DNA of 64,000 bases from Marivirga sericea (GCF_900177665.1 NZ_FXAW01000009.1:62001-126000); one strand, 5' to 3'; positions 46,517 through 55,997 are shown, counted from the first letter of the stretch. Made by a program: numbers and translations. The notes: a model not told the origin generated them from the sequence alone.

Positions 46517-47399
46517 ACATATAACCATAGCGCTATTTATTTTCTCTAGTTGTTTTCTAAGTTGTGATTATATCAATCTAAAAAATTTTAGTAGCGAAGA
46601 AGAAGCAATTGAAGAAGTACAAATCCCTGTTGCCAAAGTTGGGAGTTCTATGCTATACCAAAAAGATTTGACTGGAATCGTAGCAAAGGACATAAACCCT
46701 AAGGACAGTGCTAATCTTGTTAATCGATACGTCAACTCATGGATAAAAAAGCAATTGCTCATCTCAGAAGCCTCTGAAAAAATAAATTTTGATCAGGCCT
46801 CTATAGAACGAAAGGTTTTAGATTACCGCTACGCATTGATGGTGCATGAGTATAAAAAATACTATGTAGGCAATAATTTGGATACGGTAGTTACTAATCA
46901 AGAAATCCTAGAATACTATCAAAATAATAAAGATAATTTCGAACTGAAGCAGAATATTATTAGAGGCTATTTTATTACTGTCACCAAAGATGCTCCGAAA
47001 ATCAACCAACTTAAAAAACTTATTAACTCAAATAAACCAGAAGATTTTAAAGAATTGAAGTCATATTGTTTCCGATTTGCTGAAACATACTTTTTAGAAG
47101 ATTCAGTTTGGATCAATTTTGATGAAGCGATCAGAAATACACCTTTTGTAGGAGTGACTAATAAAGTCGATTTTTTAAAATCTAATAAATTTGTTGAAGA
47201 TTCAAATGAAGAAAATCTATACTTCTTAAGAATTAAGGAATATAAAATATCAGACCAAATATCTCCCTTAGAATTTGTACGGAATGATATCAAACAAATA
47301 ATTTTGAATAAAAGAAAAGTGGCGATAGCCAATCACCTAGAAGAGGAAGTTTTTGAAAAAGCGAAGAGTGCAAACAAATATGAAATTTACAATCAGTAG
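46506..47399 (+). CDS. SurA-like lipoprotein without a rotamase domain
   Basis: A 297-residue lipoprotein: signal MRNKHITIALFIFSSCFLSC with the lipobox cysteine at C20. Residues about 40-110 resemble a SurA/PpiC N-terminal chaperone helix set (VAKVGSSMLYQKDLTGIVAKDIN...WIKKQLLISEASEKINFD). The following 150 residues have helices and strands, but no recognisable PpiC rotamase domain. It starts at TTG, overlaps the previous gene by 11 bases, and overlaps the next by 20. It is probably a dedicated outer-membrane folding chaperone; the client is unknown. Confidence 0.65.
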   Translation: MRNKHITIALFIFSSCFLSCDYINLKNFSSEEEAIEEVQIPVAKVGSSMLYQKDLTGIVAKDINPKDSANLVNRYVNSWIKKQLLISEASEKINFDQASIERKVLDYRYALMVHEYKKYYVGNNLDTVVTNQEILEYYQNNKDNFELKQNIIRGYFITVTKDAPKINQLKKLINSNKPEDFKELKSYCFRFAETYFLEDSVWINFDEAIRNTPFVGVTNKVDFLKSNKFVEDSNEENLYFLRIKEYKISDQISPLEFVRNDIKQIILNKRKVAIANHLEEEVFEKAKSANKYEIYNQ

Positions 47400-48732
47400 T
47401 CATAAATCAATAATAAGTGTTTTGGCATTTTTAACGATGCCATTTTTGTCTTTCAGCCAATCTGAAGGAGAAGTGGTCGATAAGATCATAGCTAAAGTTG
47501 ATAATTATATTGTTCTTGAATCGGATTTGGCACTTGCCTACAAAGATTTTCTTTCCCGAGGCGGAAACAGCAGAAGTCCTCAGGCACGATGCGAAGTTTT
47601 AGAAAATCTTATCGTTAATAAATTAATGCTGGCAAAAGCAGAAATTGATTCTGTAACTGTATCTGAAGCACAAGTAGATGCTCAATTAGAAAACCGAATG
47701 AAAATGATGGTGCAACAGATTGGGTCGGAAGAAAAGATAGAAGAATACTACGGTAAATCTCTTGAAGAATTCAAAGTTGAAATCAAGAGTGACGTAAGAG
47801 AACAAATGGTGATTGGAGAAATGCAACGGACCATAACTTCCGATATTGAAGTGACTCCAAGACAAGTTCAAAGCTTCTTTGATGATATCCCACGGGATAG
47901 CCTTCCATTTTATTCTACTCAAGTTCAGGTTGGGCAAATAGTGAAAAAGCCAACCATGAGTAAAGAAGCTAAAGATAATATCAAGGCTCGTTTAAATGGA
48001 TTAAGAGAACGAATTCTAGAAGGTGAAAATTTTGAAGATATTGCTAGGTTATATTCTCAAGAACCAGGCGCTAAGCAGTCTGGAGGAAACATCGGTTTTT
48101 TTAGTAGAGGTCAGCTTGCTCCTGAATATGAGGCAACAGCACTTAGACTAAAACCCGGAGAAATTTCCAAACCAGTAGAAACCGATTTTGGATTCCATAT
48201 CATTGAGCTTTTGGACAGAAGAGGGAATGAATTTAATACACGTCACATTCTCATCCTTCCTAAGTTTACTCAAAATGATATTGATAGATCAGTAAATTAT
48301 TTAGACAGTATTCGAACATTAATCATTAACGACAGTATTACTTTTGAAGCAGCTGCTGCTGAATACTCAGATGATATGAATACCTCCTCAAGTGGTGGTT
48401 ATTTTATTGCAGGTGAAGAAGGAGGTACAAAAATATCTGTAGATGAATTGGATCCAAATGTTTTCTTTACCATTGACACGATGAAAGTAGGAAGTATTAC
48501 AAAACCCATCATTTTTCGTCAGCAAGACCGCTCTCAAGCCGTTAGAATTCTATTCTACAAAGATAGGATTAAACCGCACAGAGCTGACATCAGAGTTGAT
48601 TATCAAAAAATTAAGCAGGCAGCTTTAAATAAAAAAAGAAGTGAAAAATTGGCAAAATGGTTTGAAGAATCTAAATCTGACGTTTTCATAGTTTTAGATG
48701 AGCATTATCAAGATTGCCAAATTCTTAACTGA
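47380..48732 (+). CDS. surA: SurA-type periplasmic peptidyl-prolyl isomerase / chaperone
   Basis: A 450-residue periplasmic chaperone for outer-membrane proteins. A signal peptide (about 1-27), the SurA N-terminal helical domain (VVDKIIAKVDNYIVLESDLALAYKDF), two PpiC rotamase domains (about 180-280, YSTQVQVGQIVKKPTMSKEAKDNI..., and about 290-395, NTRHILILPKFTQ...) and a C-terminal helix are present. The ATG at 47380 is used since it provides the signal peptide; the TTG at 47353 would lie in the previous gene. It is followed after 5 bases by moxR. Confidence 0.93.
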   Translation: MKFTISSHKSIISVLAFLTMPFLSFSQSEGEVVDKIIAKVDNYIVLESDLALAYKDFLSRGGNSRSPQARCEVLENLIVNKLMLAKAEIDSVTVSEAQVDAQLENRMKMMVQQIGSEEKIEEYYGKSLEEFKVEIKSDVREQMVIGEMQRTITSDIEVTPRQVQSFFDDIPRDSLPFYSTQVQVGQIVKKPTMSKEAKDNIKARLNGLRERILEGENFEDIARLYSQEPGAKQSGGNIGFFSRGQLAPEYEATALRLKPGEISKPVETDFGFHIIELLDRRGNEFNTRHILILPKFTQNDIDRSVNYLDSIRTLIINDSITFEAAAAEYSDDMNTSSSGGYFIAGEEGGTKISVDELDPNVFFTIDTMKVGSITKPIIFRQQDRSQAVRILFYKDRIKPHRADIRVDYQKIKQAALNKKRSEKLAKWFEESKSDVFIVLDEHYQDCQILN

Positions 48733-48737
48733 TCAAT

Positions 48738-49718
48738 ATGGAGAAATTTGAAAATGAGGTTGAAGCTGCAAATGCTTTACACGATAAATTCGAAAGCTTA
48801 AAAAAAGAAATTTCAAAAGTAATTGTTGGCCAGGAAGATGTTATTAGACTTGTAATAAGTTCATTTTTCTGTCATTCCCATAGCTTGCTTGTGGGCGTTC
48901 CAGGTTTAGCCAAAACCTTATTAATTAATACGGTTGCTTCGGCTATGAATTTGAAATTTAATCGTATTCAGTTTACACCGGATTTAATGCCTTCAGATAT
49001 TATCGGAGCTGAAACCTTGGATAAGGATCGTAATTTCAAATTTATTAAAGGCCCCATTTTCAATAATATCATTCTTGCAGATGAAATTAATAGAACTCCT
49101 CCTAAGACCCAAGCAGCTTTGCTAGAGTCGATGCAAGAGAAAAACGTTACCGTGGCAGGTGAAACTTATGCCTTGCCTGATCCATTTTTTGTGTTAGCCA
49201 CTCAAAACCCTATCGAACAAGAAGGAACATATCCCTTACCGGAGGCACAGTTGGATCGTTTCATGTTTAATATTACTTTAGACTATCCCTCTTATGAAGA
49301 TGAATTAGATATTGTGAAGACCTCAGGGCAAGAGCTTGAAGGCGTAAATGCAGTAATGACATCAGAAGAAATATTATACTTTCAGAAATTGGTTAATAAG
49401 GTCCCAGTCCCTGATAATGTCATCGAATTTGCTGTAAAACTCGTACACAGCACGAGACCTAACACTGAAAAGGCTTTCAATATCACGAATGAATATTTAG
49501 AATGGGGAGCTGGACCAAGAGCCTCTCAGTTCTTAATTAAAGGAGCTAAATGTAATGCTTTATTAAGCGGTAAATATTCACCCGATATTGAAGATGTGAA
49601 AGCAGTAGCTATTCCAGTGCTTCGTCACCGTTTGGTGAAAAATTTTAAAGCAGATGCAGAGGGAATGAGCATCGAAAAAATCATAGAAGAATTGATCGTG
49701 AAAGTGGAAAGTAATTAA
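48738..49718 (+). CDS. MoxR-family AAA ATPase
   Basis: A 326-residue ATPase with Walker A GVPGLAKTLL (about 53-62), Walker B NIILADEINR (about 110-119), and the TQNPIEQEGTYPLPEAQLDRF sensor 1 / arginine-finger stretch characteristic of MoxR. It starts 5 bases after the surA stop and is the last gene of the folding operon. Its customary DUF58 partner (a VWA-like protein) is not present in this window. It may act as a folding or assembly chaperone for envelope proteins; this is inference. Confidence 0.92.
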   Translation: MEKFENEVEAANALHDKFESLKKEISKVIVGQEDVIRLVISSFFCHSHSLLVGVPGLAKTLLINTVASAMNLKFNRIQFTPDLMPSDIIGAETLDKDRNFKFIKGPIFNNIILADEINRTPPKTQAALLESMQEKNVTVAGETYALPDPFFVLATQNPIEQEGTYPLPEAQLDRFMFNITLDYPSYEDELDIVKTSGQELEGVNAVMTSEEILYFQKLVNKVPVPDNVIEFAVKLVHSTRPNTEKAFNITNEYLEWGAGPRASQFLIKGAKCNALLSGKYSPDIEDVKAVAIPVLRHRLVKNFKADAEGMSIEKIIEELIVKVESN

Positions 49719-50221
49719 AGTATATTTTCGGTTATCTTATACAGTGCAATCGATAAAGCATTTACCACATTGATTGAAGAGTTTTCTCCATACATTGGGA
49801 TATGATAATGGTATTGGCACAGCTTTAGTAGTTCTTCAGATACTCCTTGCCTTTCAGAGCCAACTACCAACGCTATTTTTTTTATCCCCATTCGGCTATA
49901 TTTTTGCAAAGGTTTACTACTATCTGTAATTTCTAAAGCAATAGAGTGGTAACCACTTTCAATCAAATGTTTTAAGGTTTCCAATCTTGGAGATCCAAAT
50001 TGATAATTTACAGTCTTGTATGTGTTGCGTGAAGCTCTTTTCACTTTAGTAGTCAAATCAATAGCTTGGTCACCAACAAAATAAATTTCCTCTACTCCAA
50101 AAGCTTCCGATAATCGCATCATCATTCCCACATTTTCTGGAGTTCTAATATTTTCAGCTATCAATGCTATTTTAAAATCATGTTTTTCATTTTCAATATG
50201 ATCATGTTCTTTTTGAATCAT
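49715..50221 (-). CDS. SpoU/TrmH-family RNA 2'-O-methyltransferase
   Basis: A SAM-dependent RNA ribose methyltransferase of 168 residues. The three SpoU motifs are present: NIRTPENVGMMMRLSEAFGVE (motif 1), KIALVVGSERQGVSEELLKLC (motif 2) and PMYGENSSINVVNALSIALY (motif 3), which form the trefoil knot. It is shorter than TrmL, so the target may be tRNA or rRNA. It is convergent with moxR, with a 4-base overlap. Confidence 0.9.
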   Translation of the reverse strand: MIQKEHDHIENEKHDFKIALIAENIRTPENVGMMMRLSEAFGVEEIYFVGDQAIDLTTKVKRASRNTYKTVNYQFGSPRLETLKHLIESGYHSIALEITDSSKPLQKYSRMGIKKIALVVGSERQGVSEELLKLCQYHYHIPMYGENSSINVVNALSIALYKITENIL

Positions 50222-50314
50222 TTATAGCTTATTAGAATGAGAATGACAAAATAAAGGTTTTTGAAAATCATTTGCCTACAAAAGCTGCCGATTCCACAAA
50301 AATTCTTTCTACAA

Positions 50315-50339
50315 ATGTCATAATGTCATGCAAAATGAC
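50315..50339. promoter_or_regulatory. Tandem ATGTCAT repeats and inverted GTCAT upstream of dnaK
   Basis: ATGTCATA (50315-50322) and ATGTCATG (50323-50330) are directly adjacent copies of one 8-mer. The second forms the inverted pair GTCAT-N5-ATGAC (50325-50329 and 50335-50339). They lie 75-100 bases before the dnaK start. No CIRCE element was found. Confidence 0.35.
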
Positions 50340-50412
50340 CGCATTTCCTATTGGCACATCCATTGTTACATGATGGGAAAAGGAATTTAGAATTAGAAAA
50401 ATAAAATAGATC

Positions 50413-52341
50413 ATGGGAAAAATTATTGGAATTGACTTAGGTACTACCAACTCCTGTGTGGCGGTAATGGAGGGTAATGAGCCCGTTGTCATCCCCAACA
50501 GTGAGGGTAGAAGAACTACTCCTTCAATTGTAGCATTTTTGGACGAGGGGAAAGGCGAACGAAAAGTAGGTGATCCTGCAAAACGTCAAGCTATTACCAA
50601 CCCTGCCAACACAATAGCATCAGTTAAAAGATTCATGGGTAAGAAGTTTTCTGAAATTTCAGAAGAGAAAAAAATAGCTTCTTATAAAGTAGAGTCTGGA
50701 AATAACGATACAGTTAGAGTAAAAGTAGGTGATAGAAATTATACTCCTCAAGAATTATCTGCAATGATCCTTCAGAAAATGAAGTCTACTGCAGAAGATT
50801 ACTTAGGACAAGAAGTGACAGAAGCTGTGATTACAGTTCCTGCTTACTTTAATGATGCAGAGCGTCAGGCAACAAAAGAAGCCGGACAAATTGCAGGATT
50901 AGAAGTAAAAAGAATTATCAATGAGCCTACTGCAGCAGCTTTGGCTTACGGATTAGACAAAAGAGATAAAGATCAAAACATTGCCGTATACGATTTAGGT
51001 GGTGGTACATTTGATATCTCTATCTTAGAACTAGGTGATGGTGTTTTCGAAGTAAAATCTACTAATGGTGATGTGCACTTAGGTGGTGATGACTTTGACC
51101 AAGTAATCATTAACTGGTTAGCAAACGAATTCAAAGAAGAGCAAGGTATTGACTTAAAGCAAGACCCAATGGCTTTGCAGAGATTGAAAGAGGCTGCTGA
51201 GAAAGCTAAAATTGAATTATCAAGCTCTACGGAAACAGAGGTGAACTTACCTTATATCATGCCAGTAGATGGTGTGCCAAAACACTTGGTAAGAAAATTA
51301 AGCCGTTCAAAATTTGAGCAATTAGCTGACGATTTGGTAAAAAGATCAATGGCACCAGTTAAGAAAGCATTAGAAGACGCTGGTTTATCAAATTCTGAGA
51401 TTGATGAAGTAATCTTAGTGGGTGGTTCTACGCGTATGCCAAGAATTCAAGAAGAAGTAGAGAAATTCTTCGGTAAAAAACCTTCTAAAGGTGTAAACCC
51501 TGATGAGGTTGTTGCAATTGGTGCAGCCATTCAAGGTGGTGTTTTAACTGGTGAGGTTAAAGATGTATTGTTACTAGATGTAACTCCTTTATCATTAGGT
51601 ATTGAAACCATGGGTGGAGTAATGACTAAATTGATCGAATCGAACACTACGATTCCTTCTAAGAAGTCAGAAACATTTAGTACTGCTTCGGATAATCAGC
51701 CTTCAGTGGAAATCCACGTATTGCAAGGTGAGAGATCAATGGCAAAAGATAACCGTTCAATCGGTAGGTTCCACTTAGACGGAATTCCACCAGCGCCAAG
51801 AGGTGTGCCTCAGGTTGAAGTTACTTTCGACATTGATGCAAACGGTATCTTGAACGTATCTGCTAAGGACAAAGGAACAGGAAAAGAGCAGAAAATCAGA
51901 ATCGAGGCTTCTTCAGGATTGTCTGATGAGGAAATCGAGAAAATGAGAAAAGAGGCGGAAGCTAATGCTGAGTCCGACAAGCAAGAGAAAGAAAAGATTG
52001 ATAAAATCAATCAAGCTGACTCTTTGATTTTCCAAACGGAGAAGCAGATGAAAGAATTTGGCGATAAGCTATCTGAAGGCAACAAAACTGCCATCGAAGA
52101 AGCCTTAACCAAATTGAAAGAAGCACATAGCAGCCAAGATGTGGCAGCAATTGATTCTTCTATGGAAGGATTGAACAAAGCATGGGAAGCTGCTTCTCAA
52201 GAAATCTACCAAGCACAGCAAGGAGCTGAAGGTCAGCCAGGTGGAGACGCAGGGCAGCAAGCTGAAGGCGAAAGCGGTGATAGCGTAGATGACGTAGAAT
52301 ATGAAGAAGTAAATGATGAGGATAAAAAAGATTCTAAGTAA
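50413..52341 (+). CDS. dnaK: Molecular chaperone DnaK (Hsp70)
   Basis: The 642-residue Hsp70 has the ATPase start [18 protein letters not shown], the phosphate loop [33 protein letters not shown], and [14 protein letters not shown], followed by the substrate-binding domain ([20 protein letters not shown]) and a C-terminal acidic tail ([15 protein letters not shown]). No dnaJ or grpE is adjacent, so the gene stands alone, as often in Bacteroidota. It ends with a hairpin terminator. Confidence 0.98.
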   Translation: MGKIIGIDLGTTNSCVAVMEGNEPVVIPNSEGRRTTPSIVAFLDEGKGERKVGDPAKRQAITNPANTIASVKRFMGKKFSEISEEKKIASYKVESGNNDTVRVKVGDRNYTPQELSAMILQKMKSTAEDYLGQEVTEAVITVPAYFNDAERQATKEAGQIAGLEVKRIINEPTAAALAYGLDKRDKDQNIAVYDLGGGTFDISILELGDGVFEVKSTNGDVHLGGDDFDQVIINWLANEFKEEQGIDLKQDPMALQRLKEAAEKAKIELSSSTETEVNLPYIMPVDGVPKHLVRKLSRSKFEQLADDLVKRSMAPVKKALEDAGLSNSEIDEVILVGGSTRMPRIQEEVEKFFGKKPSKGVNPDEVVAIGAAIQGGVLTGEVKDVLLLDVTPLSLGIETMGGVMTKLIESNTTIPSKKSETFSTASDNQPSVEIHVLQGERSMAKDNRSIGRFHLDGIPPAPRGVPQVEVTFDIDANGILNVSAKDKGTGKEQKIRIEASSGLSDEEIEKMRKEAEANAESDKQEKEKIDKINQADSLIFQTEKQMKEFGDKLSEGNKTAIEEALTKLKEAHSSQDVAAIDSSMEGLNKAWEAASQEIYQAQQGAEGQPGGDAGQQAEGESGDSVDDVEYEEVNDEDKKDSK

Positions 52342-52368
52342 GGATCAATAAATCATAGATTATAGCGA

Positions 52369-52400
52369 AAGCCTCTCGGAGAAATCTGAGAGGCTTTTTT
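52369..52400 (+). terminator. Terminator of dnaK
   Basis: 9-bp perfect stem AAGCCTCTC / GAGAGGCTT (52369-52377 and 52388-52396), extended inward with one mismatch around a GAAA tetraloop, and a T run to 52401. Confidence 0.85.
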
Positions 52401-52496
52401 TCTTTTGAAGGATTTAGGAACAGGGAAGGTCAGTCTGTAGAAAAAATATTACGGTTCATCTAAAAAAGTTCATAGTTACCATTATTACATTCATAA

Positions 52497-52514
52497 ATAT
52501 TAATTTATTAATAT
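52497..52514. repeat. AT-rich inverted repeat upstream of the 52556 gene
   Basis: ATATTAA (52497-52503) and TTAATAT (52508-52514) are a 7-bp inverted repeat with a 4-base spacer, 42 bases upstream of the start. It may be an operator, a promoter-adjacent AT block or chance in AT-rich DNA. Confidence 0.3.
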
Positions 52515-52525
52515 ATTTTTAGATA

Positions 52526-52555
52526 GATTGAAGGTTAACAAAAAACCTTTCAATC
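52526..52555 (+). promoter_or_regulatory. Leader hairpin ending at the start codon of the 52556 gene
   Basis: GATTGAAGGTT (52526-52536) and AACCTTTCAATC (52544-52555) form an 11-pair stem with one bulged base and a 7-base loop. The 3' arm ends exactly at the base before the ATG at 52556, so folding would block ribosome access. Confidence 0.6.
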
Positions 52556-54412
52556 ATGAAATTAGAAAAAGTATTAGACCAATTAAATTCTTTTGAAAAA
52601 AATTCATTCCTAAAAATCATAGATGCTATAATATCCGAAAACCCTGTCAACCGAAAAGATATTGATAAGATACTTAGTGAAAGTGATAGAGAATTAAAAA
52701 ATATTGACAACATCAATATAGCTAAGGTTTTCAAATTGATTGAAGTTGAATTTCAAAAATATGTTGAATTTGAATTCAAAGATACCACTTCCCAATTAGA
52801 TGTATTGATAGATATTATTATCCGTGACGGAAATTGCATTATGAAAAGCGATTGGTTAGCACGACTTTATGAAAACGAAATAAAATCTCTAAAATCGAAA
52901 ATTAAGAACCTAAGGAGTACAATCGACAAAGAAAATAATATTTTAGATAACTATCGAGAAAGAGATTATCACATTTATAAGGCTTGTTTAGAAACTGCCT
53001 ATAACAATGACAAAGGAAATAATCTAGATCAAAAAGTCACCCAAGACGAATTATCTATTCTACTAACTTTAGCAAGCAAATTAGAACTATCTCAAGAAGA
53101 GGTAAGGCTTATAAACTACATGGTTTTGCCGGTTGAAAAACAGAATATTGATGATATAATAAATGAACTAAAAAACATAGGGGTGATCTTCTTCTCAAAG
53201 AAAACGAACACGGTTTATGTGGCTGACGAAATAATTAGAAACTTAAGAAAAGTCCGTAAAAAGGATGTAGCTGATAAATACTTTCGCAGAGTTCTTAGAT
53301 CTTTAAAAGATCCTCAAATTAACCTCGCATGTAGAAAGCATAATATAGATTGGCAAAATGTAAGTTTTGATCAAAAGATTAAAAAGATCATAAAAGAAGG
53401 AATTCCTTTTACTGCATTATTGACAACAGATATTTACAAAAACGGCACTAAATTATCTGATAAGAAAGCATTCTTAAATGATTTGTTTGAAAATGGATTA
53501 AACACTAATAAAAGTCTCAAAGGAAGTACTATAGAAGAAAAAGTGGACAATATAATTCAATATTTTGATGAAATAGAAAGAGATGAAAGAGTTGGGATTT
53601 CACTGGAGGGTTATGATCAACTCTTAAATGACTTGAATTCTACACTTCCAAAATCCAATGACCTATTAAAAAACGAATTTGAATTGCAGGATAATAATGT
53701 TCTGAGCAGCGAATATTTGTTAGATTTTAATATCAAACCGCGCGATGTGCTGGAAGTAATTGACAGTAAGGAATTAAAAAGATTCTGCGACAAACTAGAT
53801 ATTAAGACAAGAGGGAATACCATTCTTAATATATTAGAATCATACAAAGATGCTGAAAATCTATCTTTAGAGAATTATGAGCATTTCGCTTATAGAGATG
53901 TAAATAAGATTAAAGAAAATGGTTTAAATGTTAAGGAAGCGGATTTAGGTATTCAATTTGAAGATCTAACTAAGAAGATTTTTGAGGAGCTAAAGTTCAA
54001 TGTAGATGAACAGCTCCGAAAAGATATGAATACTAATAAGGACAAGATCGATATATTATTAAACCTTGGAAATAATCAATTAATTTTGGTTGAGTGTAAA
54101 ACTTCTAAAGAAAAGGGTTTTAATAAGTTTAGCACTGTATCAAGGCAACTGAAATCATACGTAAAATTAGCAGAGAAGAATGGTTATAACATAATTAAAT
54201 CTCTTCTTATTGCTCCAGAATTTAGCGATGATTTTGTTTCTGAATGTAATCTTGAATATGAATTGAATTTGTCTCTTATTAAAGCTAGGAGTCTATATAA
54301 TATTTTGGATGCCTTTAAAGATTCTAAAAAGCACAAAGAATTTCCTCATAATCTGCTAATGAAAGATGTTGTTATTCAGGAGGATCGAATTGTAAAAGCA
54401 TTGGCAAAATGA
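52556..54412 (+). CDS. Orphan protein with SAP-like motif and C-terminal PD-(D/E)XK (Mrr-like) nuclease domain
   Basis: I do not recognise a named full-length family for this 618-residue protein. The C-terminal region (about 455-600) has the PD-(D/E)XK layout: a helix with E469 in GIQFEDLTKKIFEEL, D499 in NKDKIDILLNLG, E513-x-K515 in ILVECKTSK, and Q531 as a possible motif IV. This resembles Mrr-type restriction nucleases. Residues 406-430 read as a SAP-like DNA-binding helix-extension-helix. The N-terminal 400 residues are helical, with no recognised ATPase. It is AT- and lysine-rich, and lies alone between dnaK and a lipoprotein gene. A defence or DNA-quality-control role is inference. Confidence 0.65.
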   Translation: MKLEKVLDQLNSFEKNSFLKIIDAIISENPVNRKDIDKILSESDRELKNIDNINIAKVFKLIEVEFQKYVEFEFKDTTSQLDVLIDIIIRDGNCIMKSDWLARLYENEIKSLKSKIKNLRSTIDKENNILDNYRERDYHIYKACLETAYNNDKGNNLDQKVTQDELSILLTLASKLELSQEEVRLINYMVLPVEKQNIDDIINELKNIGVIFFSKKTNTVYVADEIIRNLRKVRKKDVADKYFRRVLRSLKDPQINLACRKHNIDWQNVSFDQKIKKIIKEGIPFTALLTTDIYKNGTKLSDKKAFLNDLFENGLNTNKSLKGSTIEEKVDNIIQYFDEIERDERVGISLEGYDQLLNDLNSTLPKSNDLLKNEFELQDNNVLSSEYLLDFNIKPRDVLEVIDSKELKRFCDKLDIKTRGNTILNILESYKDAENLSLENYEHFAYRDVNKIKENGLNVKEADLGIQFEDLTKKIFEELKFNVDEQLRKDMNTNKDKIDILLNLGNNQLILVECKTSKEKGFNKFSTVSRQLKSYVKLAEKNGYNIIKSLLIAPEFSDDFVSECNLEYELNLSLIKARSLYNILDAFKDSKKHKEFPHNLLMKDVVIQEDRIVKALAK

Positions 54413-54551
54413 TCTTAACATTCCACATTAATAAACAACTAAATCCACACAAACATTACATATGTGTTGGCAAACGCTATGTTTTAATCGATTAATGAAA
54501 TAATATTGGCAGTTTTGTGTTATGACTTTGAATCATAAAAATGATAATATT

Positions 54552-55418
54552 ATGAAGAATTTGTGGAAAATTTTTGGATTAGCAGCACTAGTACTTTTTT
54601 ATAGCTGCGATGGAATTGAAAGTGGTAACGGAAAAGCTTCCTTCTATTTAACTGATGGCCCTTTAGAAGCTGATAACGTATCAGAGGTTGTTATAAGTAT
54701 TTCAAAAGTTGAGGTATCGGGACCTGAGGGATGGAATATGGTAAAAGAATTCGAAACGCCTGAAGCTATTAATCTATTAGAACTTCAAGGTGGGGAGACT
54801 TTCTTTTTGGATGAAACAGAATTAGCTAGTGGTCAATATAACCAAGTTAGGCTTGGGCTTTCAACATCACAAGAAAGTCAAGACCCTGCTCATTACTTAA
54901 AATTCAATGACGGTTCTATAGAAGAAATTACAGTTCCTAGCGGAACTCAATCCGGTTATAAAGTAGTGGGAGGTTTCACAATTCCTGATGGTGGAGTTAC
55001 CTCTGTAATCATCGATTTTGATGTTCGAAAGTCTGTCGTGAAAGCTGGAAACTCTGGTAAATACATCCTGAAGCCTACATTAAGATTGATAGAAGATGCT
55101 GAAGTTGGTTCTGTCTCAGGTACTATAAGCGGAGGTATTGATGCTAACCTAGTGGTTTATGCTTATGAGAGCAATCAATACAATGAAAACGAAACAGAAC
55201 CAAATGAAGATGGAGTTGTCTTCGCAAATGCCGTTACTAGTGCTATTGTAGATGTTGAGGATAATTACAATTTATCATTTTTGCCATCTGGCACTTATGA
55301 TTTAGTAGTTGTGTCTTTCGATGCTGAGGGCAGTTTCGTAGAAGTAAAAACCCAAAAAAATGACGTGGAATTGGACGCTGGAGTTAAGTTAGATTTCGAT
55401 ATTGACCTTACGCTCTAA
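54552..55418 (+). CDS. DUF4382 lipoprotein
   Basis: A 288-residue surface lipoprotein: signal MKNLWKIFGLAALVLFYSC, lipobox cysteine C19. The DUF4382 domain is clear (ASFYLTDGPLEADNVSEVVISISKVEVSG...), followed by a transthyretin-like beta-sandwich C-terminal part (about 190-288). The ATG at 54552 is chosen because it gives the lipoprotein signal; a longer frame from 54522 adds an asparagine-rich stretch. No binding partner is adjacent. Confidence 0.8.
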   Translation: MKNLWKIFGLAALVLFYSCDGIESGNGKASFYLTDGPLEADNVSEVVISISKVEVSGPEGWNMVKEFETPEAINLLELQGGETFFLDETELASGQYNQVRLGLSTSQESQDPAHYLKFNDGSIEEITVPSGTQSGYKVVGGFTIPDGGVTSVIIDFDVRKSVVKAGNSGKYILKPTLRLIEDAEVGSVSGTISGGIDANLVVYAYESNQYNENETEPNEDGVVFANAVTSAIVDVEDNYNLSFLPSGTYDLVVVSFDAEGSFVEVKTQKNDVELDAGVKLDFDIDLTL

Positions 55419-55454
55419 ATCAAGTCCATTTCGTCTATTTAATAGACAAACTAA

Positions 55455-55490
55455 AAAAAGCCATTCATTTTAAATAATGAATGGCTTTTT
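55455..55490. terminator. Bidirectional terminator between the DUF4382 and DUF4168 genes
   Basis: 15-bp perfect stem AAAAAGCCATTCATT / AATGAATGGCTTTTT (55455-55469 and 55476-55490) with a 6-base loop. The A-run before and T-run after allow it to serve both convergent genes. Confidence 0.85.
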
Positions 55491-55511
55491 GAATATAGGT
55501 AAAATCTACTT

Positions 55512-55997
55512 TTATCCATTTGATCTAGCCTGAACTACTGTATCAACTTTTTTTCTGAACTCTTCATCTTGTTGATAGGCCATCATGATTTTTTGATATT
55601 TTTCTTGACTCATTTCATGCTTTTCTAAAGCTGCAATCATATCTGATTGTGTTTTTTGATTACTTGCCATAATCTCTTGCGCTGCAGCGTTGAAAGCCTT
55701 CATTTCCTCTTCACTTGCTTCCTCTTCGGATTGCCCTTGCTGGATAGCAACAATTTCATTAAACCTCTCTAAATCCAAGTCATTTTTTTCAATAATGGCC
55801 ATGGACTTCTTCTGTGCCTCTTGCTGAACTTTAGTAACATCTAAATTTGCCTCCACAAAAGTCTCGATTTCATCTTGGCTAAAATCTGTCGAAACCTCCT
55901 GCTTTTGCTGCCGAGGCATTGGCATTTGTTGCTGAGCAAATACTGCGGTTGCGAAAATTAACAAAATAGCGGTTGCAAAAACTCTCATTTTCATCAT
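55512..55997 (-). CDS. DUF4168 exported protein
   Basis: A 161-residue exported protein: signal about 1-22 (ending TAVFA), then a glutamine- and methionine-rich stretch QQQMPMPRQQKQ, followed by a helical DUF4168 domain (about 40-155) with the repeated DxxxF/Y pattern. Its role is not known. Alternative ATGs three codons downstream are possible. It is convergent with the DUF4382 gene. Confidence 0.78.
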   Translation of the reverse strand: MMKMRVFATAILLIFATAVFAQQQMPMPRQQKQEVSTDFSQDEIETFVEANLDVTKVQQEAQKKSMAIIEKNDLDLERFNEIVAIQQGQSEEEASEEEMKAFNAAAQEIMASNQKTQSDMIAALEKHEMSQEKYQKIMMAYQQDEEFRKKVDTVVQARSNG

